Made by a program: the position numbers and the translations under genes. A stretch of DNA of 64,000 nucleotides from Asanoa sp040676615 (GTDB taxonomy: Bacteria > Actinomycetota > Actinomycetes > Mycobacteriales > Micromonosporaceae), in assembly GCF_040676615.1 (NCBI RefSeq), contig NZ_JBFAPI010000005.1, positions 248,001 to 312,000 on the forward strand. Reading direction: 5' to 3'. The notes below the pieces were generated by a model, which had not been told where the DNA came from, searched no databases, and worked only from the letters and a program-made list of their open reading frames with translations. Below, in pieces: positions 24,009-32,274 of the stretch; position 1 is the first letter of the stretch, and each line of letters opens with the position of its first letter.

Positions 24009-26840
24009 GTGGTGGCAGATTCGCAGGCGCCGGTGGACCCCATCGGCCGCGACCGCCAGTTGGGAGCGTTGCGCCAAGCTGTCGACGACCTCGCCCGTGG
24101 CCGGGGCCGGGCCTTCCTCATCGAGGGCGAGCCGGGGATCGGCAAGACCTCCCTCGCCCGCGCCGCGACCGTCGCCGCCCGTGATGCCGGGGTCAACGTT
24201 GTCTGGGCCGTATGTGACGAGCTCAGCCAGGCATTTCCCCTGCTGCCCATTCTCGAGGCGCTGCGCGGGCACCCCGGCGTGTCGCCGAGTGAGCACGCGA
24301 GCATTTCCGAGTTGCTGCGCACCGACGCCGGCTATGGCAGCCGGATCGACGTCATTCCGGCGGCGACCGAGAAACTGCTGGCCTTGATCGGCGATCTCTG
24401 CCGCGATTCGGCATTGATGCTGGTCGTCGACGATCTTCAGTGGGCCGACGCGGCCACCGTGCAGACCCTTGGCCGGCTCGTCCGCGCTGTCAGCCATCTG
24501 CCGCTGGTGGCGATCGGCCTGACCCGCATGATCCCCCGGCGCGACGACGTGCTGGCGCTGCGCCGCGCGGTCGAGCCCGGGGTGCTGAGGATCGAGCACC
24601 TCACCAACGAACAGATCGCCCAGTTCGTCGCCGAGCTGGTCGAGGGCACCCCCGGGCCACAGCTGCTCGAGCTCGCCGCCGGCGCGGGTGGCAACCCGCT
24701 CTACCTGACCGAGCTGGTCGACGTGCTGGTCCGGGCCGAGGCGCTCACCCGCACCGGCGAAACGGTCGAGTCGGGGCAGACGACCGCGCCCAACTCGCTG
24801 TCGGCCGCGATCTCCGACCGCCTCGAGTTCCTCTCCGCGGCGGCCCGCGACCTGTTGCGCGTCGCGGCGTTGCTGGGCATCGACTTCTCGGTGCACGAGC
24901 TCGCGGTGGTGGCCGGCCGGCGGGTGCCGGAGCTGCTGCCGATCCTCGACGAGGCCATCCTTGCGGGCGTCGTCCAGGAGAGCGGCAACGAGATGGCGTT
25001 CCGCCATCCCCTGATCCGCGACTGCCTCTACGACAGCATGCCCGCGGCGATCCGCGCCGCCTGGCACCGCGACGCCGCGCGGGCGCTCGCCGACGACGGC
25101 GCCCCGGCCGAGCGGGTCGCGCGGCAGCTCCGCCCCACGCTCGACGAAGACGGCGGTGCCAACGCGGTCGACGCGTGGGTGGTCAAGTGGCTCGCCGACG
25201 CGGCGCCGCAACTGGTCGGCCAGGCGCCGAAGGTCGCCATCCCGATGCTGCGCTGGGCGCTCAACGGCACCCCGAGCGGCGCCGCGTCGCACGACGTGAT
25301 CGCCTGCCGCCTGGCCGACGCGCTCGTCCGGGTCGGCGACCCGAGCGGCGCCGCCGAGGTCGCGGCGGCCGCGTTGATCCACGTCAAGCTGCCCGACCTG
25401 CTGGTCGACCTGCATTGGACCCTGGTCACCTGCAACGCGGTGATCGGCAAGCACGAAGAGTCGCTCGGTCCGCTGGAGCGCGCCCTCGACGCGCCGGGCA
25501 TCCGGGCCCGCCACCGCGGCCGGTTGCTGGTGTTGATGGCCCGCGCCCACCGCGCGCTCGGCCAGATCGACGCCGCGGCGACCGTCGCCGAAGAGGCGCT
25601 GCTGACGGCGACGGAGGCCGGCGACCCCTGGGGGATGGGTTGGGCGTTGCTGGTGCAGACCATCCTGCACGGCATGCGCGGCGACACCGAGCTGGCGCTT
25701 CCGCTCTACGAACGCGCCCTCGCGGTCGCCGAGCAGGACCCGGCACTGGCCGACCTGCGCCTGATCCTGCAGATCAACCAGGCGGTCGCGCTGGGCATGA
25801 TGGACCGCTACGACGAGGCGATCAAGGTCGCCCAGCAGGTCCGGCACTCGGCCGACCGGGTCGGCAACGTGTTCCGCCTGGCCCAGGCCCAGAGTGCGCT
25901 GGGCGAGCTGCTGTTCGACAGCGGCAAGTGGGACGACGCCCTGATCGAGATCAACCTGTCGCTCGGCGTCAGCAAGAACCCGGTGGTCGACTGCGCCCAA
26001 CACGGTCTGGCCGCGACGATCCGGCTCCACCGGGGCGACGCCGACAGCGAACGCCACCTCGCGGCCGCGGCCCAGTTCAACGACCTGGTCGGCGACCGCA
26101 TCTGCCGCGCCTACGCGATGGCCAAGAGCCTCAAGCTCGAACGCGAAGGCGACCTGGCGGCGGCGTTGGCGGTGCTGCTCGACGGCATGTCCGACGTGCA
26201 AGACAACGAGGAGTCGATCGAGCTGCTGGCCGACGCGGTGCGCCTCGCCCTCGCGGTCGACGACGAGGTCACCGCCAAGGCGATCGCGCTGCGCGCCGTC
26301 GCCGCCGGCGAGGGCGCTCCCGCCCCACACCGGCGGGCCGTGTCGCTGCACTGCCAGGGCCTGCTGGCCAGCGACCCGGCCGGCCTGCTCGAGGCCGCCA
26401 ACGGCTACCGCGCCGCCGGCCGCCCGCTACCCCGGGCACAGGCCCTCGAGGCCGCGGCGCTGGCGATGGCCGAACGCGGGGAGATGGCCGAGGCGCGCAA
26501 CCTCTTCACCGACGCCTACTCGCTCTACGCCAAACTCGGCGCCGGGTGGGACCTCGACCGCACCCAGGCGACGTTCCGCCAATACGGCATCCGCCGCGGC
26601 CCGCGGGTCCGGCACCGCCAGGCCCGGCGCGGGTGGGAGTCACTCACGCCCACCGAGGTCCGGGTGGCCGGCATGGTCGCACAGGGGATGTCCAACCCGC
26701 AGATCGCGGCGCAGCTGTTCCTGTCGCGGCGCACGGTGCAGACCCACGTTTCGCACATCCTGGCCAAGCTCGAACTCCAGTCGCGCATCGACATCGCCCG
26801 CGAGGCCGGCCAACGCGAGTTCACCCACGTGGTGAGCTGA
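24009..26840 (+). CDS. LuxR family ATP-binding transcriptional regulator (LAL type, AAA + TPR)
   Basis: 943 residues. Residues 1-330 form an AAA/NACHT-like ATPase: GRDRQLGALRQ at the start, Walker A GEPGIGKTSLAR (40-51) and Walker B LMLVVDDLQWADA (136-148). A long TPR-like helical region with Ala-rich repeats spans roughly 400-860. The C-terminal LuxR HTH is LTPTEVRVAGMVAQGMSNPQ then IAAQLFLSRRTVQTHVSHIL. Large regulators of this class respond to ligands and activate secondary metabolism or catabolic genes. The GTG start follows GGAAGGGAG. A perfect 12-bp stem hairpin directly follows the stop. The divergent secreted peptide is its most obvious neighbour. Confidence 0.92.
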   Translation: MVADSQAPVDPIGRDRQLGALRQAVDDLARGRGRAFLIEGEPGIGKTSLARAATVAARDAGVNVVWAVCDELSQAFPLLPILEALRGHPGVSPSEHASISELLRTDAGYGSRIDVIPAATEKLLALIGDLCRDSALMLVVDDLQWADAATVQTLGRLVRAVSHLPLVAIGLTRMIPRRDDVLALRRAVEPGVLRIEHLTNEQIAQFVAELVEGTPGPQLLELAAGAGGNPLYLTELVDVLVRAEALTRTGETVESGQTTAPNSLSAAISDRLEFLSAAARDLLRVAALLGIDFSVHELAVVAGRRVPELLPILDEAILAGVVQESGNEMAFRHPLIRDCLYDSMPAAIRAAWHRDAARALADDGAPAERVARQLRPTLDEDGGANAVDAWVVKWLADAAPQLVGQAPKVAIPMLRWALNGTPSGAASHDVIACRLADALVRVGDPSGAAEVAAAALIHVKLPDLLVDLHWTLVTCNAVIGKHEESLGPLERALDAPGIRARHRGRLLVLMARAHRALGQIDAAATVAEEALLTATEAGDPWGMGWALLVQTILHGMRGDTELALPLYERALAVAEQDPALADLRLILQINQAVALGMMDRYDEAIKVAQQVRHSADRVGNVFRLAQAQSALGELLFDSGKWDDALIEINLSLGVSKNPVVDCAQHGLAATIRLHRGDADSERHLAAAAQFNDLVGDRICRAYAMAKSLKLEREGDLAAALAVLLDGMSDVQDNEESIELLADAVRLALAVDDEVTAKAIALRAVAAGEGAPAPHRRAVSLHCQGLLASDPAGLLEAANGYRAAGRPLPRAQALEAAALAMAERGEMAEARNLFTDAYSLYAKLGAGWDLDRTQATFRQYGIRRGPRVRHRQARRGWESLTPTEVRVAGMVAQGMSNPQIAAQLFLSRRTVQTHVSHILAKLELQSRIDIAREAGQREFTHVVS

Positions 26841-26845
26841 CAGCT

Positions 26846-26873
26846 CCGGCATCCGCCACCAGGCGGATGCCGG
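26846..26873 (+). terminator. Strong hairpin after the LuxR regulator gene
   Basis: A 12-bp perfect stem (CCGGCATCCGCC / GGCGGATGCCGG) with a 4-base loop starts six bases after the stop codon. No U-tract, as is usual for terminators in high-GC actinobacteria. Confidence 0.75.
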
Positions 26874-27353
26874 CGCCCGCCGCCGACACTCCCCGGCAAC
26901 GGCCCGCAGCCAAGACATCCGCCATTGTGGAGCGCGTCCGAGACCGCCGAACCCCAACCATCCGCCAACGTGCGCAGATTAGATTTGGGTCGCACGCGGG
27001 CAGCGGCACCGGAAGCCGGGCCCGAGCCGATCGCTCGATGGACGGCGACCCGGTGGGTCGGGCCTCAAACGGAGACGCCACACCGGGAGGAGGCGGCCCG
27101 ATGTGGCGTCTGTTCCAGGTCCGTGGAGTCGGTGCGGGCTACAGGGGCGGTGCACCTCGTTGCCCGGGTATGCCGGGCCAGGGTGGGCGGCAGGTGCAGA
27201 TCCAGCCGCCGAAGCGGCGGTGGGTGCGCATGGCGCCGAGGCGGGGTGGGCTGGTCCCGCAACCGCAGCGGCGGCAGGCGCGTCCCGCGGTGGTGGAACG
27301 GCGCCGGCCGAGCCATCGCCCGACCGGCACCGATCCGTACCCGCGACCCAGGG
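26874..27353. other. Intergenic region without a convincing gene
   Basis: Both strands hold Pro/Arg-rich open frames typical of non-coding high-GC DNA. I see no RNA gene or mobile element. Confidence 0.4.
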
Positions 27354-27617
27354 TCAGCCGGCGCGGCATGACCTGGTGGCCCGCGCCTCGGGGGTCGGCT
27401 TGGAGGCGCCTCGCTGTCGCGGGATATAGGCGCGCGGCAGGTCGATCTGGTCGACCTCGTCGCGTCCGCCCATGGTGAGCAGGTGACGACCCAGGTGGGC
27501 GCGGAGGCTCGCCTCCCAGACGCTCTGCTCGATGTGTGGTGGGGCCACCCAGCGATGTGAGCTGTCGCTGTAGTGCAGGTGCTCGTCACCACGGCCCAGG
27601 ATGCTCAATTGGGACAC
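27354..27617 (-). CDS. Possible small protein or C-terminal gene remnant (87 aa)
   Basis: The frame reads VSQLSILGRGDEHLHYSDSS, HRWVAPPHIEQSVWEASLRA and HLGRHLLTMGGRDEVDQIDL, and has coding-like third-position GC through to its stop. A GTG at 27617 with a weak GGAG is the proposed start; the frame stays open further upstream, so it may be the end of a longer lost gene. I do not recognise the family. Confidence 0.35.
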   Translation of the reverse strand: MSQLSILGRGDEHLHYSDSSHRWVAPPHIEQSVWEASLRAHLGRHLLTMGGRDEVDQIDLPRAYIPRQRGASKPTPEARATRSCRAG

Positions 27618-27652
27618 CTTCTCCGCCACGTCGGCGCTGGCGGCCCCAGCGC

Positions 27653-27811
27653 TCAACCAAAAGCTTCGTCTGAGCGGGTGGCGGAGATAACGGCCAGCGC
27701 GCGGACATTGGGTGGGGCATCGAGACCCAGAAATGGCGTACGTATGCAATCGGCCTCCCATACATGCGCCAGGTGGCGGATGTCCGGGTGGCATTCGGAG
27801 CGCAAGCTCAT
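27653..27811 (-). CDS. Possible small ORF (52 aa) with a dispersed sequence motif
   Basis: Reads MSLRSECHPDIRHLAHVWEA, DCIRTPFLGLDAPPNVRALA and ends SATRSDEAFG. Its N-terminal part resembles SLRATRHRDISHLADM encoded on the minus strand at about 23281-23330. The DNA match is 23 of 26 bases. Codon bias is weak, so it may be a dispersed DNA element rather than a protein gene. Confidence 0.3.
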   Translation of the reverse strand: MSLRSECHPDIRHLAHVWEADCIRTPFLGLDAPPNVRALAVISATRSDEAFG

Positions 27812-28001
27812 CACAACCGAGCGTGAAGTCCTCGCTGACGTACCGCCAAGGGGCTGCGGTGGTGGGAGACACAGGGGACGTGACCGACCCCCCGACGGTC
27901 ACGCCCCCTGCTCGGGATAGGCCGTGAAGCGGCACACACCCACCCCCACCAAGATCCGCACGGCAGTGCAGGATGGGAGGGGACAGGTGTGAGGGGAGCG
28001 C

Positions 28002-29855
28002 ATGGCAGGCCGGATCCGCGAGGAAGACATCGCGCTGGTTCGTGAGCGCACCGCGATCGCGGACGTCATCTCCGAGCACGTGACGCTGAAGAGCGCGGGC
28101 GGCGGCAACCTCAAGGGTTTGTGCCCGTTCCATGACGAAAAGACCCCTTCGTTCACGGTCGCGCCGGGCCGAAATGTCTTCTTCTGTCACGGTTGTGGCA
28201 AGGGTGGCGACGCCATCTCCTTCCTGATGGACGTCGACCACCTGACCTTCGTCGAGTCGGTCGAGCGGCTCGCCGGCCGCGCCGGCATCCAGCTCCGCTA
28301 CGTCGAGGGCGGCCCCGCCCCGATGCGCGCCCAGCAGCAGGGCGTCAAGCAGCGCCTGGTCGCCGCCCACGCGGCCGCCGCCGAGTTCTACGCCGGCCAG
28401 CTGGCCACCCCGGGCGCCAGGCTGGCCCGCGAGTTCCTCGCCCAACGCGGCTTCAACCGCGCCGCCGCGCAGGATTTCGGCTGCGGTTTCGCACCTGAGG
28501 GCTGGGACCCACTGACCCGCCACCTGCGGCAGAGCGGCTTCAGCGGCCAGGAGCTGGTCGCCGCCGGCCTGGCCCGCGAGGCCCGCTCCGGCAACCTGAT
28601 CGACCGCTTCCGGCGCCGGCTGGTCTGGCCGATCCGCGAGCTGTCCGGCGACATCATCGGCTTCGGCGCGCGCAAGCTCTTCGACGACGACGACGGCCCG
28701 AAATACCTGAACACGCCCGAGACGACGCTCTACAAGAAGTCGCACGTGCTCTACGGCATCGAGCACGCCAAGCGGGAGATCGCCCGGCAGGGCCGCGCGG
28801 TGATCGTCGAGGGCTACACCGACGTGATGGCCTGCCACCTGGCCGGCGTCAAGACCGCGGTCGCGACCTGTGGCACCGCGTTCGGCGGCGACCACATCAG
28901 CGTGCTGCGCCGGCTGCTGATGGACACCGACGCGTTCGCCGGGGAAATCATCTTCACCTTCGACGGTGACGCCGCCGGGCAGAAGGCCGCCCTGCGCGCC
29001 TTCGACGAAGATCAACGGTTCGTCGGCCGCACCTTCATCGCGGTCAGTCCGGACAACATGGACCCCTGCGAGCTCAGGTTGGCAAAAGGCGACCTGGCTG
29101 TTCGCGACCTGGTCGCGCGCCGCGAGCCGATGGTCGACTTCGCACTGCGACAGATCCTCCAGAAATACGATCTCGACTCCGTCGACGGCCGGATCGAGGC
29201 CATGCGCCGGGCAGCACCACTCGTCGCGAAGATCAAAGACCGGGAGAAGCGTCCGGAGTACGTGCGAAAGCTCGCCGGCGACCTCGGGATGGAGATCGAG
29301 CCGGTGCAGCGGGCCGTGGCCAGCGCGGGCGCGTCGGCGGCCACCCCGACCGCGACGGCCAACAACGCGATGGTCCGCACCGACAGCCCGCAGGCCCGGG
29401 TCGAGCGCGAGGCGCTCAAGCTGGCCATCCAGGTGCCGGTGCTGGCCGGGCCGATGTTCGACGCGATCGGCGAAGAGGCCTACTCGACCGCCGAGTTGCG
29501 CACCGTGCGCGAAGCGATCGCCGAGGCCGGCGGCGCGGTCAGCGGCACCAGCGGCGTGGTCTGGATCGAGCGGGTCCGCGACGCCTGCGGCGACCTGACC
29601 GGCAAGGCGCTGATCGGCGAACTCGCCGTCGAGCCCATGCTGCGCGACGCCGATCCCGACCCGCACTACGTCTCGGTGCTGCTGGCCCGGCTGCAGTGGG
29701 GCGCCACCGACAACCGGATCCGCGAACTCAAGTCGAAGGTGCAGCGGATCAACCCGGTCACCAGCAAAGACCAGTACCTGGCCCTGGCCGGCGAGCTGTT
29801 CTCCCTGGAGCAACATGCGCGGGCCCTGCGCGAGCAGGCGGCGGGCGGGCTGTGA
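28002..29855 (+). CDS. dnaG: DNA primase
   Basis: 617 residues. The CHC2 zinc finger uses C41, H44, C62 and C65 (LCPFHDEKTPSF and FFCHGCGKGGD). The TOPRIM catalytic domain has its glutamate in VIVEGYTDVMACHLAG near residue 270 and acidic residues in FDGDAAGQKAA near 322. The C-terminal helicase-binding domain occupies the last ~150 residues. It makes RNA primers for replication with the DnaB helicase. A GAGGGGAG ribosome site precedes the ATG. A small hypothetical gene follows eleven bases later, likely in the same transcript. The usual neighbour dgt is 23 kb away. Confidence 0.97.
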   Translation: MAGRIREEDIALVRERTAIADVISEHVTLKSAGGGNLKGLCPFHDEKTPSFTVAPGRNVFFCHGCGKGGDAISFLMDVDHLTFVESVERLAGRAGIQLRYVEGGPAPMRAQQQGVKQRLVAAHAAAAEFYAGQLATPGARLAREFLAQRGFNRAAAQDFGCGFAPEGWDPLTRHLRQSGFSGQELVAAGLAREARSGNLIDRFRRRLVWPIRELSGDIIGFGARKLFDDDDGPKYLNTPETTLYKKSHVLYGIEHAKREIARQGRAVIVEGYTDVMACHLAGVKTAVATCGTAFGGDHISVLRRLLMDTDAFAGEIIFTFDGDAAGQKAALRAFDEDQRFVGRTFIAVSPDNMDPCELRLAKGDLAVRDLVARREPMVDFALRQILQKYDLDSVDGRIEAMRRAAPLVAKIKDREKRPEYVRKLAGDLGMEIEPVQRAVASAGASAATPTATANNAMVRTDSPQARVEREALKLAIQVPVLAGPMFDAIGEEAYSTAELRTVREAIAEAGGAVSGTSGVVWIERVRDACGDLTGKALIGELAVEPMLRDADPDPHYVSVLLARLQWGATDNRIRELKSKVQRINPVTSKDQYLALAGELFSLEQHARALREQAAGGL

Positions 29856-29865
29856 GGACGGCACG

Positions 29866-30399
29866 ATGAGCCTGTGGGACCTGTTCCGGCGCCAGCCGAA
29901 ACTGCCGGCCGACGCCGGTGTCACGCTCGACAGCGGCGAGCGGGTGATCGCGTGGGCGCGTACCCAGTCCCGCTCCTATGTCGTCGCCACCGACCGCGGC
30001 CTGCGCCTTCCCGACCGCGACCGGCTCGACTGGCACCAGATCCACAAGGCGGTCTGGTCGGGCCGGGAGCTGTCCGTCACGCCGGCCGAGGTGGTCGAGG
30101 AGCGCGACGGCTACGACGTGATGGCCGACCTGCCGCCGCAGTCGGTGCTGTTGGTCGAGCCGCGAGAGGTGCCGCAACAGGTGCGCGCCCGGGTGACCGG
30201 TTCGGTCTCGTACAGTTCGCACCACCCGGTCGACGGCGGCGGCGTGCGGGTGGTGGCCCGCAAGGTCCGCGGCCGCGACGGTCTGGCGTGGTCGGTGCGC
30301 TACGACCCGGGCACGCAGACCTCCACGCCCGAGGTCGTCGAGGCCACCGGCGCCTTCGTGGCGGAGGCCCGGGCCGCGACCACGCCCCGCGACCTCTGA
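29866..30399 (+). CDS. Conserved hypothetical protein downstream of dnaG (177 aa)
   Basis: The protein starts MSLWDLFRRQPKLPADAGVT and continues with beta-strand-rich sequence, GERVIAWARTQSRSYVVATD and GLRLPDRDRLDWHQIHKAVW, reminiscent of a bacterial PH-like domain in which a protein senses or reports an intrinsic value; then SVSYSSHHPVDGGGVRVVAR and a C-terminal helix. No signal peptide or membrane segment. Only ten bases separate it from dnaG, so co-transcription is likely. Function unknown. Confidence 0.75.
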   Translation: MSLWDLFRRQPKLPADAGVTLDSGERVIAWARTQSRSYVVATDRGLRLPDRDRLDWHQIHKAVWSGRELSVTPAEVVEERDGYDVMADLPPQSVLLVEPREVPQQVRARVTGSVSYSSHHPVDGGGVRVVARKVRGRDGLAWSVRYDPGTQTSTPEVVEATGAFVAEARAATTPRDL

Positions 30400-30465
30400 C
30401 CGTTTCTCATCAGCGGGCGCCGATATCCGGTGTCCTCTGTCGTACCCCGTCGCTAAGGTCCGACT

Positions 30466-31398
30466 GTGACTGACGGCAGGCCGCTCATCGAGGCGACGGG
30501 GCTGGTCAAACGCTTCGGCGGGTTCACCGCGGTCGACGGCATCGACGTGGCGGTGCGGGCCGGCGAGGCGTTCGGCTTCCTCGGCCCCAACGGTGCCGGC
30601 AAGAGCTCGACCATGCGCATGATCGGGTGCGTGTCGCCGGTGACCGAGGGCTCGCTGCGGATCCTGGGGATGGACCCGGCCCGCGACGGCCCGGCGATCC
30701 GAGCCCGGCTCGGCGTCTGCCCACAGACCGACAACCTCGACCCCGAGCTGACGGTGGCCGAAAACCTGACCACCTACGCCCGGTTCTTCGGCATCCCGCG
30801 CAAGGTGGCCCGCGCCCGGGCCGCCGAGCTGCTCGAGTTCGTCCAGCTCACCGAGCGCGCCGGCAGCAAGGTCGAGCCGCTGTCCGGCGGCATGAAACGG
30901 CGGCTGACGATCGCCCGCGCGCTGGTCAACGAGCCTGACGTGGTGCTGCTCGACGAGCCGACCACCGGCCTCGACCCACAGGCCCGCCACCTGGTCTGGG
31001 AACGGCTGTTCCGGCTCAAACGCCAGGGCGTGACGCTGGTGCTGACCACGCACTACATGGACGAGGCCGAGCAGCTCTGCGACCGCCTCGTGGTGATGGA
31101 CGGCGGCCGGATCGTCGCCGAGGGCTCGCCGCGCGACCTGATCGACCGCCACTCCACCCGCGAGGTCGTCGAGTTGCGCTTCGCCGCCGAGTCCCAGGAG
31201 CTGTTCGTCGACAAGCTGGCCGGCATCGCCGAGCGGGTCGAGCCACTGCCCGACCGCGTCCTGCTCTACGTCGACGATGGCGACGCGGCCGTGGCCACCG
31301 TCCACGAGCGGGCGCTCGAGCCGGCCAGCGTGCTGGTGCGGCGCAGCACGCTCGAAGACGTCTTCCTGCACCTGACCGGCCGCACGCTGGTTGACTAG
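30466..31398 (+). CDS. ABC exporter ATP-binding protein (NodI/DrrA-like)
   Basis: 310 residues with Walker A FLGPNGAGKSSTM (38-50), Q-loop in CPQTDNLDPE, ABC signature LSGGMKRRLTIA near residue 141 and Walker B VVLLDEPTTGLDP near 160. The ~100-residue C-terminal extension (VVELRFAAESQELFVDKLAG onward) is typical of the DrrA/NodI exporter branch. Its natural partners are the two ABC-2 permeases at 33511 and 34537, but a YCII gene, a repeat array and an ECF sigma gene lie between. GTG start. Cargo unknown; family members move drugs, lipids or oligosaccharides. Confidence 0.92.
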   Translation: MTDGRPLIEATGLVKRFGGFTAVDGIDVAVRAGEAFGFLGPNGAGKSSTMRMIGCVSPVTEGSLRILGMDPARDGPAIRARLGVCPQTDNLDPELTVAENLTTYARFFGIPRKVARARAAELLEFVQLTERAGSKVEPLSGGMKRRLTIARALVNEPDVVLLDEPTTGLDPQARHLVWERLFRLKRQGVTLVLTTHYMDEAEQLCDRLVVMDGGRIVAEGSPRDLIDRHSTREVVELRFAAESQELFVDKLAGIAERVEPLPDRVLLYVDDGDAAVATVHERALEPASVLVRRSTLEDVFLHLTGRTLVD

Positions 31399-31474
31399 CC
31401 ACGGTGGAGCTGTCGATTTCGCGCCTACCCGTTCGTCTTACCGCGTGACCATCCGGCCGCGACGTGGAGGATCG

Positions 31475-31822
31475 ATGAAATACATCATGTTGATCTACCA
31501 AAACAGTGCACTCGAAGAGCAGGCCAAGCTGCCCGAGGATGAGCAGAAGCAGGTCTACGCCGACTACATGGCGATCAACAAGACGCCGGGCGTCACGCCC
31601 GGGCTGCCGATGGGCCTGCCGCAGAACGCGACCACCGTGCGGGTCGAGGGCGGCAGGACGCTGACCACCGACGGCCCGTTCGTCGGCATGAAGGAGGCGG
31701 TCGGCGGCTGGTTCATCCTGGAGGCCGACGACCTCGACGCCGCCATCGAGGTGGCCGCACGAGTGCCGGCCGCCCGCTATGGCGGCGCCGTCGAGATCCG
31801 CCCCTCGGAGGTCTATTGGTAG
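31475..31822 (+). CDS. YCII-related (DGPF domain) protein
   Basis: 115 residues: MKYIMLIYQNSALEEQAKLP at the start, TLTTDGPFVGMKEAVGGWFI in the middle with the hallmark DGPF, and AARYGGAVEIRPSEVYW at the end. YCII/DGPF proteins are encoded beside ECF42 sigma factors and have a ferredoxin-like fold with a His/Asp pair; their activity is unknown. The ATG follows GTGGAGGATCG. The stop TAG lies inside TTGGTAG, the same string that starts the downstream sigma gene, and a 90-bp repeat array now separates the two. Confidence 0.9.
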   Translation: MKYIMLIYQNSALEEQAKLPEDEQKQVYADYMAINKTPGVTPGLPMGLPQNATTVRVEGGRTLTTDGPFVGMKEAVGGWFILEADDLDAAIEVAARVPAARYGGAVEIRPSEVYW

Positions 31823-32274
31823 CCGTGGCGACCGTTGGCCTCGGCGCGGCCGCGCCGATGGCTGATGCGGGCGGCGTCCTCGAGGTCCGCGCCTGGAAAG
31901 GCCTGTTGGTAGCCGTGGCGACCGTTGGCCTCGGCGGGGCCGCGCGCATGGCTGGTGCGGGCGGCGTCCTCGAGGTCCGCGCCTGGAAAGGCCTGTTGGT
32001 AGCCGCAGCGACCGTTGGCCTCGGCGGGGCCGCGCGCATGGCTGGTGCGGGCGGCGTCCTCGAGGTCCGCGCCTGGAAAGGCCTGTTGGTAGCCGCAGCG
32101 ACNNNNNNNNNNNNNNNNNNNNNNNNNNNNNNNNNNNNNNNNNNNNNNNNNNNNNNNNNNNNNNNNNNNNNNNNNNNNNNNNNNNNNNNNNNNNNNNNNN
32201 ACCGTTGGCCTCGGCGGGGCCGCGCGCATGGCTGATGCGGGCGCCGTCCTCGATATCCGCGCCCCGGAGGTGTC
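31816..32274 (+). repeat. 90-bp minisatellite at the YCII/ECF42 junction
   Basis: Copies begin at 31816, 31906, 31996 and 32086; after the gap a final partial copy (32201-32274) leads into the sigma gene start. In the frame of TTG at 31816 each unit encodes 30 residues, LVAVATVGLGGAARMAGAGG then VLEVRAWKGL. The last copy ends ADAGAVLDIRAPEVSW and a stop, closely resembling the YCII C-terminus GGAVEIRPSEVYW, so the array seems to derive from the YCII 3' end and its junction with the sigma gene. Confidence 0.88.
32103..32200. other. Sequencing/assembly gap (98 N) inside the 90-bp repeat array
   Basis: If the units are continuous the missing length should be 90n minus 2 (88 or 178), so 98 is nominal and the copy number is unknown. 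Confidence 0.95.

Noticed and set aside
27103..27430. Plus-strand open frames around 27.1-27.4 kb
   Set aside because: Very Arg/Pro/Gly-rich with no coding bias or family similarity; typical chance frames in high-GC DNA.
31823..32274. Separate protein gene within the 90-bp minisatellite
   Set aside because: The frame is open only because the unit is a multiple of three; it has no ribosome site of its own beyond that of the flanking genes, and its sequence derives from the YCII end.
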